Shown piece after piece: positions 45,888-52,979 of a DNA stretch of 64,000 nucleotides. Origin of the DNA: JACOTK01 sp963743945. GTDB taxonomy: Bacteria; Actinomycetota; Acidimicrobiia; Acidimicrobiales; CADCSY01. The DNA is taken from NCBI GenBank assembly GCA_963743945.1, contig CAVURO010000008.1:1-64000 (forward strand), read 5' to 3'. Below the pieces are notes generated by a model. It was not told the origin of the DNA. It worked only from the letters and a program-made list of their open reading frames with translations, and ran no database searches. Every line of letters starts with the position of its first letter. Within the stretch, counting starts at the first letter, position 1. Made by a program: the position numbers and the translations under genes.

Positions 45888-46967
45888 TCACAGGCCGAAG
45901 AAGTCGGCGATCGTCTCGCCGGCATCGATCGATGTCGTCGGTGTCCTGCGCTCGAGCGGATTGTCGATCGAAGAGCCACCCGGCCACTCGTGGACACCAC
46001 CGTTGAGGCGGTACAGCACGGTTGCCGCCTCACACGCGGCGAACGTCAAGCGATCGACGGTGATGCCGTCGTCGTGGCCGGCGTAATCGGTCTCGGTGAT
46101 CGCCGGACCCTCGCAGCCGTTGCGCCCTGCCCAGACGGCGATGGCCTGCTCGACGGGCACGAAGTCGGCCTGGTTGAGCGCCACCGTTCCGACCCCACCG
46201 TCATAGGGCACGTTGTCGTCGGCGGTTCCATGCATCATCAGCACCGGCACCGGACGGGTTGGGTCACAGCTCGGGTCCTGAACGGTTCCCGAGACCGCGG
46301 CCACCCCGGCCACCAGGTCGGCGGCGTCGCAGGCCACCCGGTTGGCCATCATCGCCCCGTTCGACATCCCGGCGACGTAGACCCGAGCGGAATCGATCCG
46401 GTAGGCAGCGGTGAGGTGGGCGATCACCTCACGGATATAGCCGACGTCGTCGACGTCGCGGACGGCGTCGACCGCCTGGCCACAGCAGCCGCCCGCGTTC
46501 CATACCGGCGCAGCGAGCCGTCCCCAGGCGGTGCCCTGGCCGTAGGCCACGATGAACCCGCGGGCATCGGCGATGTCGCTGAACCCGCTGGACCGCTCGA
46601 ACTGGGCGGGGCTGCCGAACCCACCGTGCAGCGCGATGACCACCGGGAAGCGAGCCCCGCCGTCGTACCGCGTGGGCAGGTGGACGACGACGCTACGGTC
46701 GAGCCCGCCATGTTCGAACCGGATCTCGTGATTGACGGGCCGGACTGCCCCGGACCCGGTTGACGTGGGCGCACCCGCAGCCGAGGTGGGAAGGGGCGCG
46801 CTGGTGACCGAGGCACGCGGAGCGGGTTCCGAAGCCGGCGTGTCGTCACGCTTCGAGCCACCCGCCCCGCATCCACCGGCCAGTGCCACCACGGCGATGC
46901 ACGCCGCTGCAGCGGGACCGACGGACTGCACCGGTGCCCAGCCGCGCTCGGTCGCGGGCTTCCTCAT
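45888..46967 (-). CDS. Lipoprotein esterase, PHB depolymerase-like (LpqC-type)
   Basis: A 359-residue exported alpha/beta hydrolase. A signal peptide ends in the lipobox LAGGC, so it should be lipid-anchored outside. A Ser/Thr/Pro linker follows. The catalytic Ser is in GMSNGAM (GxSxG), with HGGFGSP as the oxyanion region and GVHEWPG supplying the His. Family members hydrolyse polyhydroxybutyrate or feruloyl esters; substrate is not shown. The start at ATG 46967 gives a normal signal peptide; a TTG at 46988 overlaps the stop of the small ORF upstream and would add seven residues. Confidence 0.87.
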   Translation of the reverse strand: MRKPATERGWAPVQSVGPAAAACIAVVALAGGCGAGGSKRDDTPASEPAPRASVTSAPLPTSAAGAPTSTGSGAVRPVNHEIRFEHGGLDRSVVVHLPTRYDGGARFPVVIALHGGFGSPAQFERSSGFSDIADARGFIVAYGQGTAWGRLAAPVWNAGGCCGQAVDAVRDVDDVGYIREVIAHLTAAYRIDSARVYVAGMSNGAMMANRVACDAADLVAGVAAVSGTVQDPSCDPTRPVPVLMMHGTADDNVPYDGGVGTVALNQADFVPVEQAIAVWAGRNGCEGPAITETDYAGHDDGITVDRLTFAACEAATVLYRLNGGVHEWPGGSSIDNPLERRTPTTSIDAGETIADFFGL

Positions 46968-46984
46968 CCAGCGCGGGCCACGCC

Positions 46985-47077
46985 TCAAAAGACACCGATT
47001 TCTTCCAACAGGGTGTTGAAGAAGCGTTTCATGGGGCGGGCTGGGTCAATGGAGACGAGGGACACGACGTTGGTCAT
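46985..47077 (-). CDS. Possible 30-residue small protein upstream of the esterase
   Basis: A 30-codon ORF with mostly G/C third positions. It starts with ATG 47077 after a GAGAG at suitable distance. It codes MTNVVSLVSIDP followed by an amphipathic, Phe-rich end (KRFFNTLLEEIGVF). Its TGA overlaps a TTG start of the esterase (TTGA), suggesting coupling or a leader peptide. No family is recognised. It could also be chance. Confidence 0.35.
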   Translation of the reverse strand: MTNVVSLVSIDPARPMKRFFNTLLEEIGVF

Positions 47078-47139
47078 CGCTGTACTCTCGCTGTTGTGAA
47101 AGGTGGGCAGCACACGCCTTTCCCACCTCAATCTCACGG

Positions 47140-47628
47140 TCAGTCGCGGAAGTTGTTGAACTGCAGCGGGAGCTCGATATCCGCGTCCTTCAGGGCAGCG
47201 ATGACCTCCTGCAGGTCGTCACGCTTCTTGCCCGTGACACGAATCGACTCACCCTGGGTCGACGACTGAATCCCCTTGAGGCCCATGGCCTTGATCCGCT
47301 TGTTCAGGTCTCGCGCGGCATCACTCGATATCCCCGCCTTCAGGGTGACCACCTGGCGGACCGCCTGGCCACTCGCCTCCTCGATCTTTCCCCAGTCCAG
47401 CACCTTGAGCGACAGCTTGCGCTTGACGAACTTCTCCTCGATGACCTGATGCAGCGCTCGCAGGCGGTCCTCGCTGCCCGACCGCAAGGTCAGCTCACCC
47501 TTGCCGAGCTCAATGCTGGAATTGGTGTCCTTGAAGTCGAATCGGGTCGTGATCTCGCGCTGGGCCTGATCCACGGCATTGCGGACTTCCTGGTCATCGA
47601 TCTCGGAGACAATGTCAAAACTGGGCAC
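47140..47628 (-). CDS. YajQ-family nucleotide-binding protein
   Basis: A 162-residue protein of the YajQ/DUF520 family. PSFDIVSEIDDQEVRNAVDQ at the start, RFDFKDTNSSIELG, and QSSTQGESIRVTGKKRDDLQ near the end are hallmarks. Family members bind nucleotides; the Xanthomonas member is a c-di-GMP-responsive regulator, which is of note because a c-di-GMP enzyme is encoded at 22594-26136. It starts with GTG at 47628. TAATGT on the minus strand (47635-47640) ends 6 nt before that GTG, so the mRNA may be leaderless. Confidence 0.92.
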   Translation of the reverse strand: MPSFDIVSEIDDQEVRNAVDQAQREITTRFDFKDTNSSIELGKGELTLRSGSEDRLRALHQVIEEKFVKRKLSLKVLDWGKIEEASGQAVRQVVTLKAGISSDAARDLNKRIKAMGLKGIQSSTQGESIRVTGKKRDDLQEVIAALKDADIELPLQFNNFRD

Positions 47629-47686
47629 AGGGGAACATTACCGGTCGCGGCTCGGGCCGCGCCGCACGCTATCGTTGCCGGGCCAG

Positions 47687-47767
47687 GGGTCGGTGCCCGA
47701 GCGGCCAAAGGGAGCAGACTGTAAATCTGCCGGGAGACCTTCGGAGGTTCGAATCCTCCCCGGCCCA
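47687..47767 (+). tRNA. tRNA-Tyr (anticodon GTA)
   Basis: The acceptor stem GGGTCGG/CCGGCCC closes with one G-T pair. The anticodon arm is GCAGA-CTGTAAA-TCTGC with anticodon GTA. A variable arm of about 14 nt marks a class II tRNA, expected for bacterial tRNA-Tyr. The T arm is GGAGG-TTCGAAT-CCTCC. The CCA end is not encoded. Confidence 0.95.
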
Positions 47768-47791
47768 CACGGTGACGTCGTGAGATGTCGG

Positions 47792-47834
47792 CAGGACCCG
47801 AACCCCGTTTGGGGGTTCGGGTCCTGCTTCTTTT
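47792..47834 (+). terminator. Rho-independent terminator after tRNA-Tyr
   Basis: A perfect 15-bp stem, CAGGACCCGAACCCC (47792-47806) and its complement (47812-47826), with a 5-nt loop, is followed by CTTCTTTT. It lies 25 nt after tRNA-Tyr and 88 bp from the convergent GNAT gene. Confidence 0.9.
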
Positions 47835-47922
47835 GGAGCGCGATGTCGGCATCTTGCCGGTGGCAGCAGAGGTTTGCCGGTGGGACAACGCGTGGTGTGG
47901 GCAGGCGACCGATTACGTCGCT

Positions 47923-48411
47923 CTACAGGAGACGTTGCATCACCACGACGTCGAGCCAGTGGTTGAACTTGCGGCCGACCTCCCGCTCGGTGCCCACGAT
48001 CGCAAAGCCCTGGCCTCGGTGCAGGGCGATCGAGGCGGCGTGGTCCCCGACGATGCGGGCCATCATGGCGTGAAACCCGCTCACTGCCGCTGCTTCCACC
48101 AACTCGCTCAGCAGCAATCGCCCGACCCCCTGGCCCTGGTGATCACGACTGACATAGACCGAGTCCTCGACGGTCGTTCGGTAGGCGGGACGGTCTCGAT
48201 ACGGGGAGAGGGCGGCGAAGCCGGCGATCGAACCGGACCCCTCGACGGCCACGAGTGTGGTGTGGGCCCCCGAACGCGCTGCGAGCCAGGCCTGTTGGTC
48301 CTCCAAGGTGCGTTCCACCAGATCAAAGGTCACCGTCGAGGTGGCGACCTCCAGGTTGTAGATGGATCGGATGGCCTCGGCATCGTCCATCTCGGCGAGG
48401 CGAACCTTCAT
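47923..48411 (-). CDS. GNAT-family N-acetyltransferase (phosphinothricin acetyltransferase-like)
   Basis: A 162-residue GNAT protein. KVRLAEMDDAEAIRSIYNLE at the start and TVTFDLVERTLEDQQAWL match the phosphinothricin acetyltransferase-like branch. The acetyl-CoA loop is VSRDHQGQGVGRLLLSEL. The end (GQGFAIVGTEREVGRKFNHW) is also typical. Members acetylate free amines such as methionine sulfoximine or phosphinothricin; the natural substrate here is unknown. ATG 48411 gives the usual N-terminus; an upstream start at 48453 would add 14 residues. Confidence 0.85.
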   Translation of the reverse strand: MKVRLAEMDDAEAIRSIYNLEVATSTVTFDLVERTLEDQQAWLAARSGAHTTLVAVEGSGSIAGFAALSPYRDRPAYRTTVEDSVYVSRDHQGQGVGRLLLSELVEAAAVSGFHAMMARIVGDHAASIALHRGQGFAIVGTEREVGRKFNHWLDVVVMQRLL

Positions 48412-48564
48412 GGGCACCAAACCTACCCGGCGGCCCTCCTGCTCAACGGGCATCGCCAGGGTTCGCGGGGAGGGCCTCGGGCGACAATTCGGATCCGTCC
48501 GGGACAGCCGCTAGCATCGACGGGTCGTGGAGGGTGCTCCAGGAGGGGCTACCTTTGACGCCAG

Positions 48565-48637
48565 GCCCCCTTAGCTCAGTCGGTAGAGCATTTCCATGGT
48601 AAGGAAAAGGTCGTCAGTTCGATTCTGACAGGGGGCT
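48565..48637 (+). tRNA. tRNA-Thr (anticodon GGT)
   Basis: The acceptor stem GCCCCCT/AGGGGGC and the anticodon arm TTTCC-ATGGTAA-GGAAA give anticodon GGT. The T arm is GTCAG-TTCGATT-CTGAC. The discriminator is T and no CCA is encoded. It is 25 bp before tRNA-Met. Confidence 0.94.
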
Positions 48638-48662
48638 CTCCACCGCAATCACGTATCCACAT

Positions 48663-48739
48663 GGCGGCGTAGCTCAGTTGGTAAGAGCACTCGGCTCATA
48701 ATCGAGGGGTCGCCGGTTCGAGTCCGGCCGCCGCTACCA
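48663..48739 (+). tRNA. tRNA-Met (anticodon CAT, elongator type)
   Basis: The acceptor stem is GGCGGCG/CGCCGCT with a terminal G-T pair. The anticodon arm is CTCGG-CTCATAA-TCGAG, lacking the three G-C pairs of initiator tRNA, so it is an elongator Met tRNA (or Ile2 if its C34 is modified to lysidine). CCA is encoded (48737-48739). rpmG starts 31 bp downstream, the usual actinobacterial arrangement. Confidence 0.92.
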
Positions 48740-48770
48740 GAATTCCCACTCAAGCAAAGAGAGAGCGCAC

Positions 48771-48932
48771 ATGGCCGGTGAAAAAAGGGTGAATGTGATC
48801 TTGGCCTGCGAGGTTTGCAAGCGCCGGAACTACATCACCACCAAGAACAAGCAGAACGACCGCGAACGTATCGAGATGAAGAAGTACTGCCGTTGGGATC
48901 GGGTTCACACCGTTCACAAAGAGACCCGATAA
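48771..48932 (+). CDS. rpmG: 50S ribosomal protein L33
   Basis: A 53-residue protein with the L33 signature CEVCKRRNYITTKNKQND and KKYCRWDRVHTVHKETR. The zinc ribbon is incomplete: the first pair C13/C16 is present, but the second is C40 and D43 (CRWD) where zinc-binding forms have CxxC. GAGAGAG lies before the ATG. It belongs to the conserved tRNA-Thr/tRNA-Met/rpmG group. Confidence 0.95.
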   Translation: MAGEKRVNVILACEVCKRRNYITTKNKQNDRERIEMKKYCRWDRVHTVHKETR

Positions 48933-48956
48933 GCGAGAACGCCTCAGGTAACCATC

Positions 48957-49559
48957 GTGGTTTCTCCAGGGTCCAACCCCGTGATGCCTGAGGCAATGGC
49001 AGATCTGGTCGCCGCCGCTCGTGGCGGTGACAAGGCTGCCTTCGACGAGTTGGTTCGGGTGACGTTCCCGGACACCTACACACTCGCGTATCGCCTCGTC
49101 GGGCACGAGGAGGACGCACGCGACGTGGTACAGGAAGCATATCTGCGGGCTTATCGAGGCTTGGGGAACTTTCGCGGCGACGCGCAGTTCACGACGTGGC
49201 TCTACCGCATCACGGCCAATTGTGCTTCCACCCATCTCGGAAAGCGTCGTCGTCACCGCCATGAGGAGATGCCTGACGACGATCTCGTGCCGGACACCCA
49301 CTTCGTCGGCGATCCGGCTGCCCAGTCCGATGCGACAGCCCTTCGTGCCGAGTTGAACACGGCCCTCCAGGCGCTCCCCCCCAAGTTGCGGGCGGTCGTG
49401 GTGCTGCGCGATGTCTACGACCTGCCTCACGAGGCCATCGCCGCAGAGCTCGGCATCTCGGAATCTGCAGCAAAGGTGCGCCTGCATCGAGCGCGTCGTC
49501 AGTTGCGAGAGCGACTGTTTCCATTGCCCGGTGAAGAGGGGGCGTCCCGTGCGGTGTGA
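48957..49559 (+). CDS. ECF-type RNA polymerase sigma factor
   Basis: A 200-residue sigma-70-family protein of the ECF type. Region 2 holds DARDVVQEAYLRAYRGLGNF and FTTWLYRITANC. Region 4 holds LPPKLRAVVVLRDVYDLPHEAIAAELGI and AAKVRLHRARRQLRERL, a helix-turn-helix. The gene ends 11 nt inside the next gene, which codes a zinc-type anti-sigma factor. The start is not certain: GTG 48957, ATG 48984 and ATG 48996 are in frame. Regulon and inducing signal are unknown. Confidence 0.9.
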   Translation: MVSPGSNPVMPEAMADLVAAARGGDKAAFDELVRVTFPDTYTLAYRLVGHEEDARDVVQEAYLRAYRGLGNFRGDAQFTTWLYRITANCASTHLGKRRRHRHEEMPDDDLVPDTHFVGDPAAQSDATALRAELNTALQALPPKLRAVVVLRDVYDLPHEAIAAELGISESAAKVRLHRARRQLRERLFPLPGEEGASRAV

Positions 49560-49917
49560 GGATCTGACCGGGTTGGCTTCCGCTTTGGCCGATGATGAGA
49601 CCGAGTTGCTCACCCTTCAGGCACAGGAGCATCTCGAGACGTGTCTGCGGTGTCAGGCCGAGATCGCACAGTACCGAAAGCTCATCAAGGCATTGCGGGT
49701 CCTGCGCACCGAGGTGTTCGTGCCGGCGCCCGGCTTCTTGAACGATGTCCTCACCTCACTCGAGGAAGCCGGTGAACGTGGTGGACTTCGCCTGTTGCTG
49801 GGCGGTCGCAAGGCCGCTTACGCCGGGGGACTTGCCATGGCCACCGCTGCGGGAACTGCCGGTGTGATCGTGTTGGTCAGCCGATCGCGGCAGCGTCGCA
49901 TGGGCCTCGCCGGCTGA
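49549..49917 (+). CDS. Membrane-anchored zinc anti-sigma factor
   Basis: A 122-residue protein. The N-terminal domain has HLETCLRC (HxxxCxxC), the zinc motif of ZAS anti-sigma factors. One membrane helix (AAYAGGLAMATAAGTAGVIV) lies near the C-terminus. It starts with GTG at 49549 after GAGGGGG and overlaps the sigma gene by 11 nt, so both are made together. It should hold the ECF sigma factor inactive at the membrane until a signal, possibly thiol oxidation at the zinc site, releases it. Confidence 0.85.
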   Translation: MRCEDLTGLASALADDETELLTLQAQEHLETCLRCQAEIAQYRKLIKALRVLRTEVFVPAPGFLNDVLTSLEEAGERGGLRLLLGGRKAAYAGGLAMATAAGTAGVIVLVSRSRQRRMGLAG

Positions 49918-50003
49918 CGACAGCTCACAAGGCTCTGCCCTCGGTACCCGGCAATGTCACGCCTGCATCAGGTATTTGCCGATTCGACTGCTATTCTCGC
50001 CCG

Positions 50004-50031
50004 CGGGCCCTTTCGGAGTTTCGAGGGCCCG
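50004..50031 (+). other. Strong hairpin between the anti-sigma gene and tRNA-Trp
   Basis: CGGGCCCT (50004-50011) pairs with AGGGCCCG (50024-50031), with a 12-nt loop. No T run follows, so it is not a classic terminator. The rest of the 241-nt gap (49918-50158) shows no gene. It may lie in the leader of the tRNA-Trp-secE-nusG transcript. Confidence 0.45.
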
Positions 50032-50158
50032 GGAGCGCGGCCGGCAGGCAGCGATCCCTCAAAGTCGGTGCGGTTCTGACCAGGCAAAGCTGGTGAGATG
50101 AGTCTTCGGTGCAGCGGTTGATCGGCGCAACATTGATCAAGGTATCGGTACACCCCTT

Positions 50159-50231
50159 AGGGCAGTAGCTCAATTGGTAGAGCTCCGGTCTCCAAAACCG
50201 GCGGTTGGGGGTTCGAGTCCCTCCTGCCCTG
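50159..50231 (+). tRNA. tRNA-Trp (anticodon CCA)
   Basis: The acceptor stem AGGGCAG/CTGCCCT pairs perfectly. The anticodon arm CCGGT-CTCCAAA-ACCGG gives CCA. The T arm is GGGGG-TTCGAGT-CCCTC and the discriminator is G. secE follows 59 bp later, the usual order. Confidence 0.95.
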
Positions 50232-50290
50232 CTCCTTGACGGTGCGCCGGTGAGGCACCGTCCCGGCAGGAACATGAACTGGTGGTTTCC

Positions 50291-50593
50291 ATGGCAATGA
50301 ACCGACAAACGAAACGCCTACTGCAGAAGCAGGGCCAGCTTGGTGCAGACGGTGAGTCGCCGGCGCCTCGGCGCGAGGCGCGGCCGACGCCGAAACCTCG
50401 TACCGAGCGCACGAGCTTGCTCCAGTATGTGCGAGAGGCGCGAGGTGAGCTGCGCAAGGTGGCCTGGCCCAACCGCCCGGAGATCGTGCGCTACTCGATT
50501 ATCGTTCTGGCCACCATGGTCGTTCTGACCTCCTTCATCTTTGGCCTCGACTACGTCGTGGCCAAGGGCATCTTCTTCCTCTTCGATTCGTGA
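50291..50593 (+). CDS. secE: Preprotein translocase subunit SecE
   Basis: A 100-residue protein with a basic, Pro/Arg-rich cytoplasmic N-terminus, the amphipathic segment YVREARGELRKVAWPNRPEI and one C-terminal membrane helix (YSIIVLATMVVLTSFIFGL). The WP in the amphipathic part is the family signature. ATG 50291 or 50297 is the start. nusG overlaps its stop by 4 nt. Confidence 0.93.
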   Translation: MAMNRQTKRLLQKQGQLGADGESPAPRREARPTPKPRTERTSLLQYVREARGELRKVAWPNRPEIVRYSIIVLATMVVLTSFIFGLDYVVAKGIFFLFDS

Positions 50594-51393
50594 GCGTGAT
50601 GGAACCCAACGACAAGCCCAACCCTGAAGCCGGCGACGACGAGGACCCGACGGTCATCGACGATGATCGACAGGTCCTCGAGTTTCTCCGTGGGGCCGAG
50701 CAGCCCGAGCCCGAGGCGATCCCTGCCGACGACATCGTCGCCGAGACCGTCGCCGATGTCGAAGCTCCGGCGTTCATCGACGTCGACGATCTGTTGGCGG
50801 AGGAGGCCACCCCCGTTGTGCGGGCTTCCAGTCCCTACGACCGTCCAGGTGACTGGTTCGTCCTGCACACCCAGTCGGGGTACGAGAAGAAGGTCAAGTC
50901 CAATCTGGAGAGTCGCATCTCGTCCATGACCATGGAGGACTCGATCTTCGAGGTCGTCGTTCCCATGGAGGAGGTGATCGAGTTCAAGGGCGGCAAGAAG
51001 GTCGTGGCCCAGAAGAAGGTGTTCCCGGGCTACCTCTACGTTCGCTGCTTCCTCGACGATCGCTCGTGGGATGTCATTCGCAACACCCCGGGCGTGACGG
51101 GTTTCGTCGGTTCCGGCGGCAAGCCCATCCCGCTGTCGCGCCATGACGTCGAGACGGCGCTCGCCGTGCCCGAAGAGGTCGACTACGAGGCCGGCAACGC
51201 CCCGAAGCGCCAACGTCCGAAGCTCGAGTACGAGATCGGCGATACGGTGCGGGTCAAGGAAGGCCCCTTTGCCGACTTCTCGGGTCAGATCGCCGAGATC
51301 AACGAGGACCAGCTCAAGGTGAAGGTTCTGGTCAACATCTTCGGACGCGAGACACCGGTCGAGCTCGAGTTCAGCCAGGTCGCCAAGCTGTAG
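50590..51393 (+). CDS. nusG: Transcription termination/antitermination factor NusG
   Basis: A 267-residue protein. An acidic extension (about residues 1-88), common in actinobacteria, precedes the NGN domain (WFVLHTQSGYEKKVKSNLES, then FPGYLYVRCFLDD and NTPGVTGFVG). The KOW domain near the C-terminus reads IGDTVRVKEGPFADFSGQIA. It binds RNA polymerase and links it to ribosomes or Rho. It starts with GTG overlapping secE. Confidence 0.96.
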   Translation: MSVMEPNDKPNPEAGDDEDPTVIDDDRQVLEFLRGAEQPEPEAIPADDIVAETVADVEAPAFIDVDDLLAEEATPVVRASSPYDRPGDWFVLHTQSGYEKKVKSNLESRISSMTMEDSIFEVVVPMEEVIEFKGGKKVVAQKKVFPGYLYVRCFLDDRSWDVIRNTPGVTGFVGSGGKPIPLSRHDVETALAVPEEVDYEAGNAPKRQRPKLEYEIGDTVRVKEGPFADFSGQIAEINEDQLKVKVLVNIFGRETPVELEFSQVAKL

Positions 51394-51502
51394 GGAATTG
51401 GTCGCGCTCCCGCGGGAGTTGCCGTTCGACCATCGGCCAGCCAGACTGGACCGCTGTCGTTTTCATCCATCCGCCCCCGTTTCAGGAAGTAGGAAGTGCC
51501 TC

Positions 51503-51931
51503 ATGGCCAAGAAAAAGGTTCTGGCCGTCGTCAAGATCCAGATTCCCGCAGGCCAGGCGACGCCTGCGCCCCCCGTCGGTACCGCTCTCGGACCGCACGG
51601 CGTTGCCATCATGGACTTCTGCAAGGCCTACAACGCGGCGACCGAGTCTCAGCGCGGCACGATCATCCCGGTCGAGATCTCGATCTTCGAGGACCGTTCG
51701 TTCTCGTTTGTCACCAAGACGCCCCCCACGCCTGTGCTGATCCGCCAGGCGATCGGCATCGAGAAGGGCTCGGCCGCTCCGGGCAAGGAACAGGCAGGGA
51801 CCATCAGCTCGAAGCAGATCGAGGAGATCGCCACGATCAAGATGCCCGACCTCAATGCCAACGACATGGAGGCGGCCATGTTGCAGGTTGCCGGCACCGC
51901 TCGTTCAATGGGTGTCAAAGTCGTCGACTGA
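51503..51931 (+). CDS. rplK: 50S ribosomal protein L11
   Basis: A 142-residue protein with the flexible N-terminal domain (VVKIQIPAGQATPAPPVG, ALGPHGVAIMDFCKAYN) and the rRNA-binding C-terminal domain ending MGVKVVD. Length is normal. AGGAAG is 6-8 nt before the ATG. The 109-nt gap from nusG contains a perfect 12-bp palindrome (CTCCCGCGGGAG, about 51405-51420) of unknown role. Confidence 0.97.
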   Translation: MAKKKVLAVVKIQIPAGQATPAPPVGTALGPHGVAIMDFCKAYNAATESQRGTIIPVEISIFEDRSFSFVTKTPPTPVLIRQAIGIEKGSAAPGKEQAGTISSKQIEEIATIKMPDLNANDMEAAMLQVAGTARSMGVKVVD

Positions 51932-52006
51932 GTCATCGGCGTTCGCATCGTTGCCTGCACCGAGCAGGCGCTGCATCGGGACGACCTCGCCCGAGCAGTT
52001 GTATCC

Positions 52007-52028
52007 GGGCACTTCCAACGGAGTGCCC
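52007..52028 (+). other. Hairpin in the rplK-rplA gap
   Basis: GGGCACT (52007-52013) pairs with AGTGCCC (52022-52028), with an 8-nt loop. It ends 19 bp before the rplA start. Upstream, GCCTGC and GCAGGC form a second small stem. They could be part of the L1 regulatory site, but I see no match strong enough to claim that. Confidence 0.35.
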
Positions 52029-52047
52029 CTGACCCGAGGGAGCCGTC

Positions 52048-52755
52048 ATGGCGCAAGGCAAGAAGTACAAGGACGCGATCCGTCGCTACGATCGTGAGCA
52101 GCTGCACTCCCTCGACGAGGCGGTGGAGTTGGTCAAGAACCTGGCCGTCGCCAAGTTCGACGAGACCGTGGAGATAGCGGTTCAACTTGGTGTCGACCCC
52201 CGCAAGCCCGATCAGCAGGTCCGTGGAACGGTTGCTCTTCCGTCCGGAACCGGCACCAACGTGCGTGTCGCGGTGTTCGCTGCCGGCGAGGCGGCGAGCG
52301 AGGCGCGAGCGGCGGGTGCCGATCATGTGGGTTCCGACGACCTCATCGCAGAGGTCGAAGGTGGCATGCTCGATTTCGACGTCGCCATTGCGACGCCGGA
52401 TCTGATGGCCCAGGTGGCCAAGTTGGGTCGTGCTCTGGGACCCCGGGGCCTCATGCCGAACCCCAAGACCGGCACGGTCACCATGGATGTCGGCAAGGCC
52501 GTCACCGAGTTCAAGGGTGGTCGCGTCGAGTACCGGACCGAGCGACAGGGCGCCAACGTCCACGTCCCGATCGGAAAGGTGAGCTTCGAGATTTCGGCGC
52601 TCCAGGCGAACGCCCACGCCGTGATGGATGAGCTGGTTCGAGCGAAGCCATCCGGCGCCAAGGGTCGCTATGTCAAGCGCATCGCCCTGTCGTCCACCAT
52701 GGGACCGGGCGTTCGGGTCGATCCGGCTCGGGTCAAGGTCGTCGCGCCTTCCTGA
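52048..52755 (+). CDS. rplA: 50S ribosomal protein L1
   Basis: A 235-residue protein. The signature KLGRALGPRGLMPNPKTGTV is intact, and RGTVALPSGTGTNVRVAVF and the C-terminal KRIALSSTMGPGVRVD are typical. Length is normal. It binds 23S rRNA at the L1 stalk and in many bacteria represses its own operon. GAGGGAG precedes the ATG. Confidence 0.97.
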   Translation: MAQGKKYKDAIRRYDREQLHSLDEAVELVKNLAVAKFDETVEIAVQLGVDPRKPDQQVRGTVALPSGTGTNVRVAVFAAGEAASEARAAGADHVGSDDLIAEVEGGMLDFDVAIATPDLMAQVAKLGRALGPRGLMPNPKTGTVTMDVGKAVTEFKGGRVEYRTERQGANVHVPIGKVSFEISALQANAHAVMDELVRAKPSGAKGRYVKRIALSSTMGPGVRVDPARVKVVAPS

Positions 52756-52811
52756 CCTGCATGTGGCAGTTCGGCCATCGAGGCGCTAGCCTTCCTGCAC
52801 AACCAATAGTT

Positions 52812-52931
52812 CATTCACCGCAGACATCATGGTGCGACGCCGGTCATCGGTATCGCTGAAAGGGCTTCGGCCCGCCTGACGAGGTGAACTCCGAGCAAGA
52901 CCAGGGGTTCACGTTTGCGTGAGCCCCTTTT
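52812..52931 (+). ncRNA. Ribosomal protein L10 leader with attenuator
   Basis: The 224-nt gap before rplJ contains elements of the L10 leader: CCGCAGAC, then GCCGGT, and GGCCCGCCTGACGAGGTGAAC, close to the actinobacterial consensus. L10(L12)4 binds such leaders to control rplJL. Downstream is the attenuator hairpin listed next. The exact ends are estimates. Confidence 0.7.
52904..52931 (+). terminator. Attenuator hairpin in the rplJ leader
   Basis: GGGGTTCACG (52904-52913) pairs with CGTGAGCCCC (52918-52927): ten pairs including one G-T, a 4-nt loop, then TTTT. It is 49 bp before the rplJ ATG, the place where transcription attenuation of rplJL is known in other bacteria. Confidence 0.75.
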
Positions 52932-52979
52932 CATGTTCCTGCCCGTTGAGACGACGGGCCTCTCGACTCTGAGGTTTGT

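Noticed and set aside
48663..48739. Initiator tRNA-Met
   Set aside because: The anticodon stem lacks the three consecutive G-C pairs next to the loop, and the first acceptor pair is G-T rather than the unpaired C-A of initiators.
51394..51502. Terminator in the nusG-rplK gap
   Set aside because: There is a 12-bp palindrome, CTCCCGCGGGAG, but it has no usable loop and no following T run, so I do not call a terminator.
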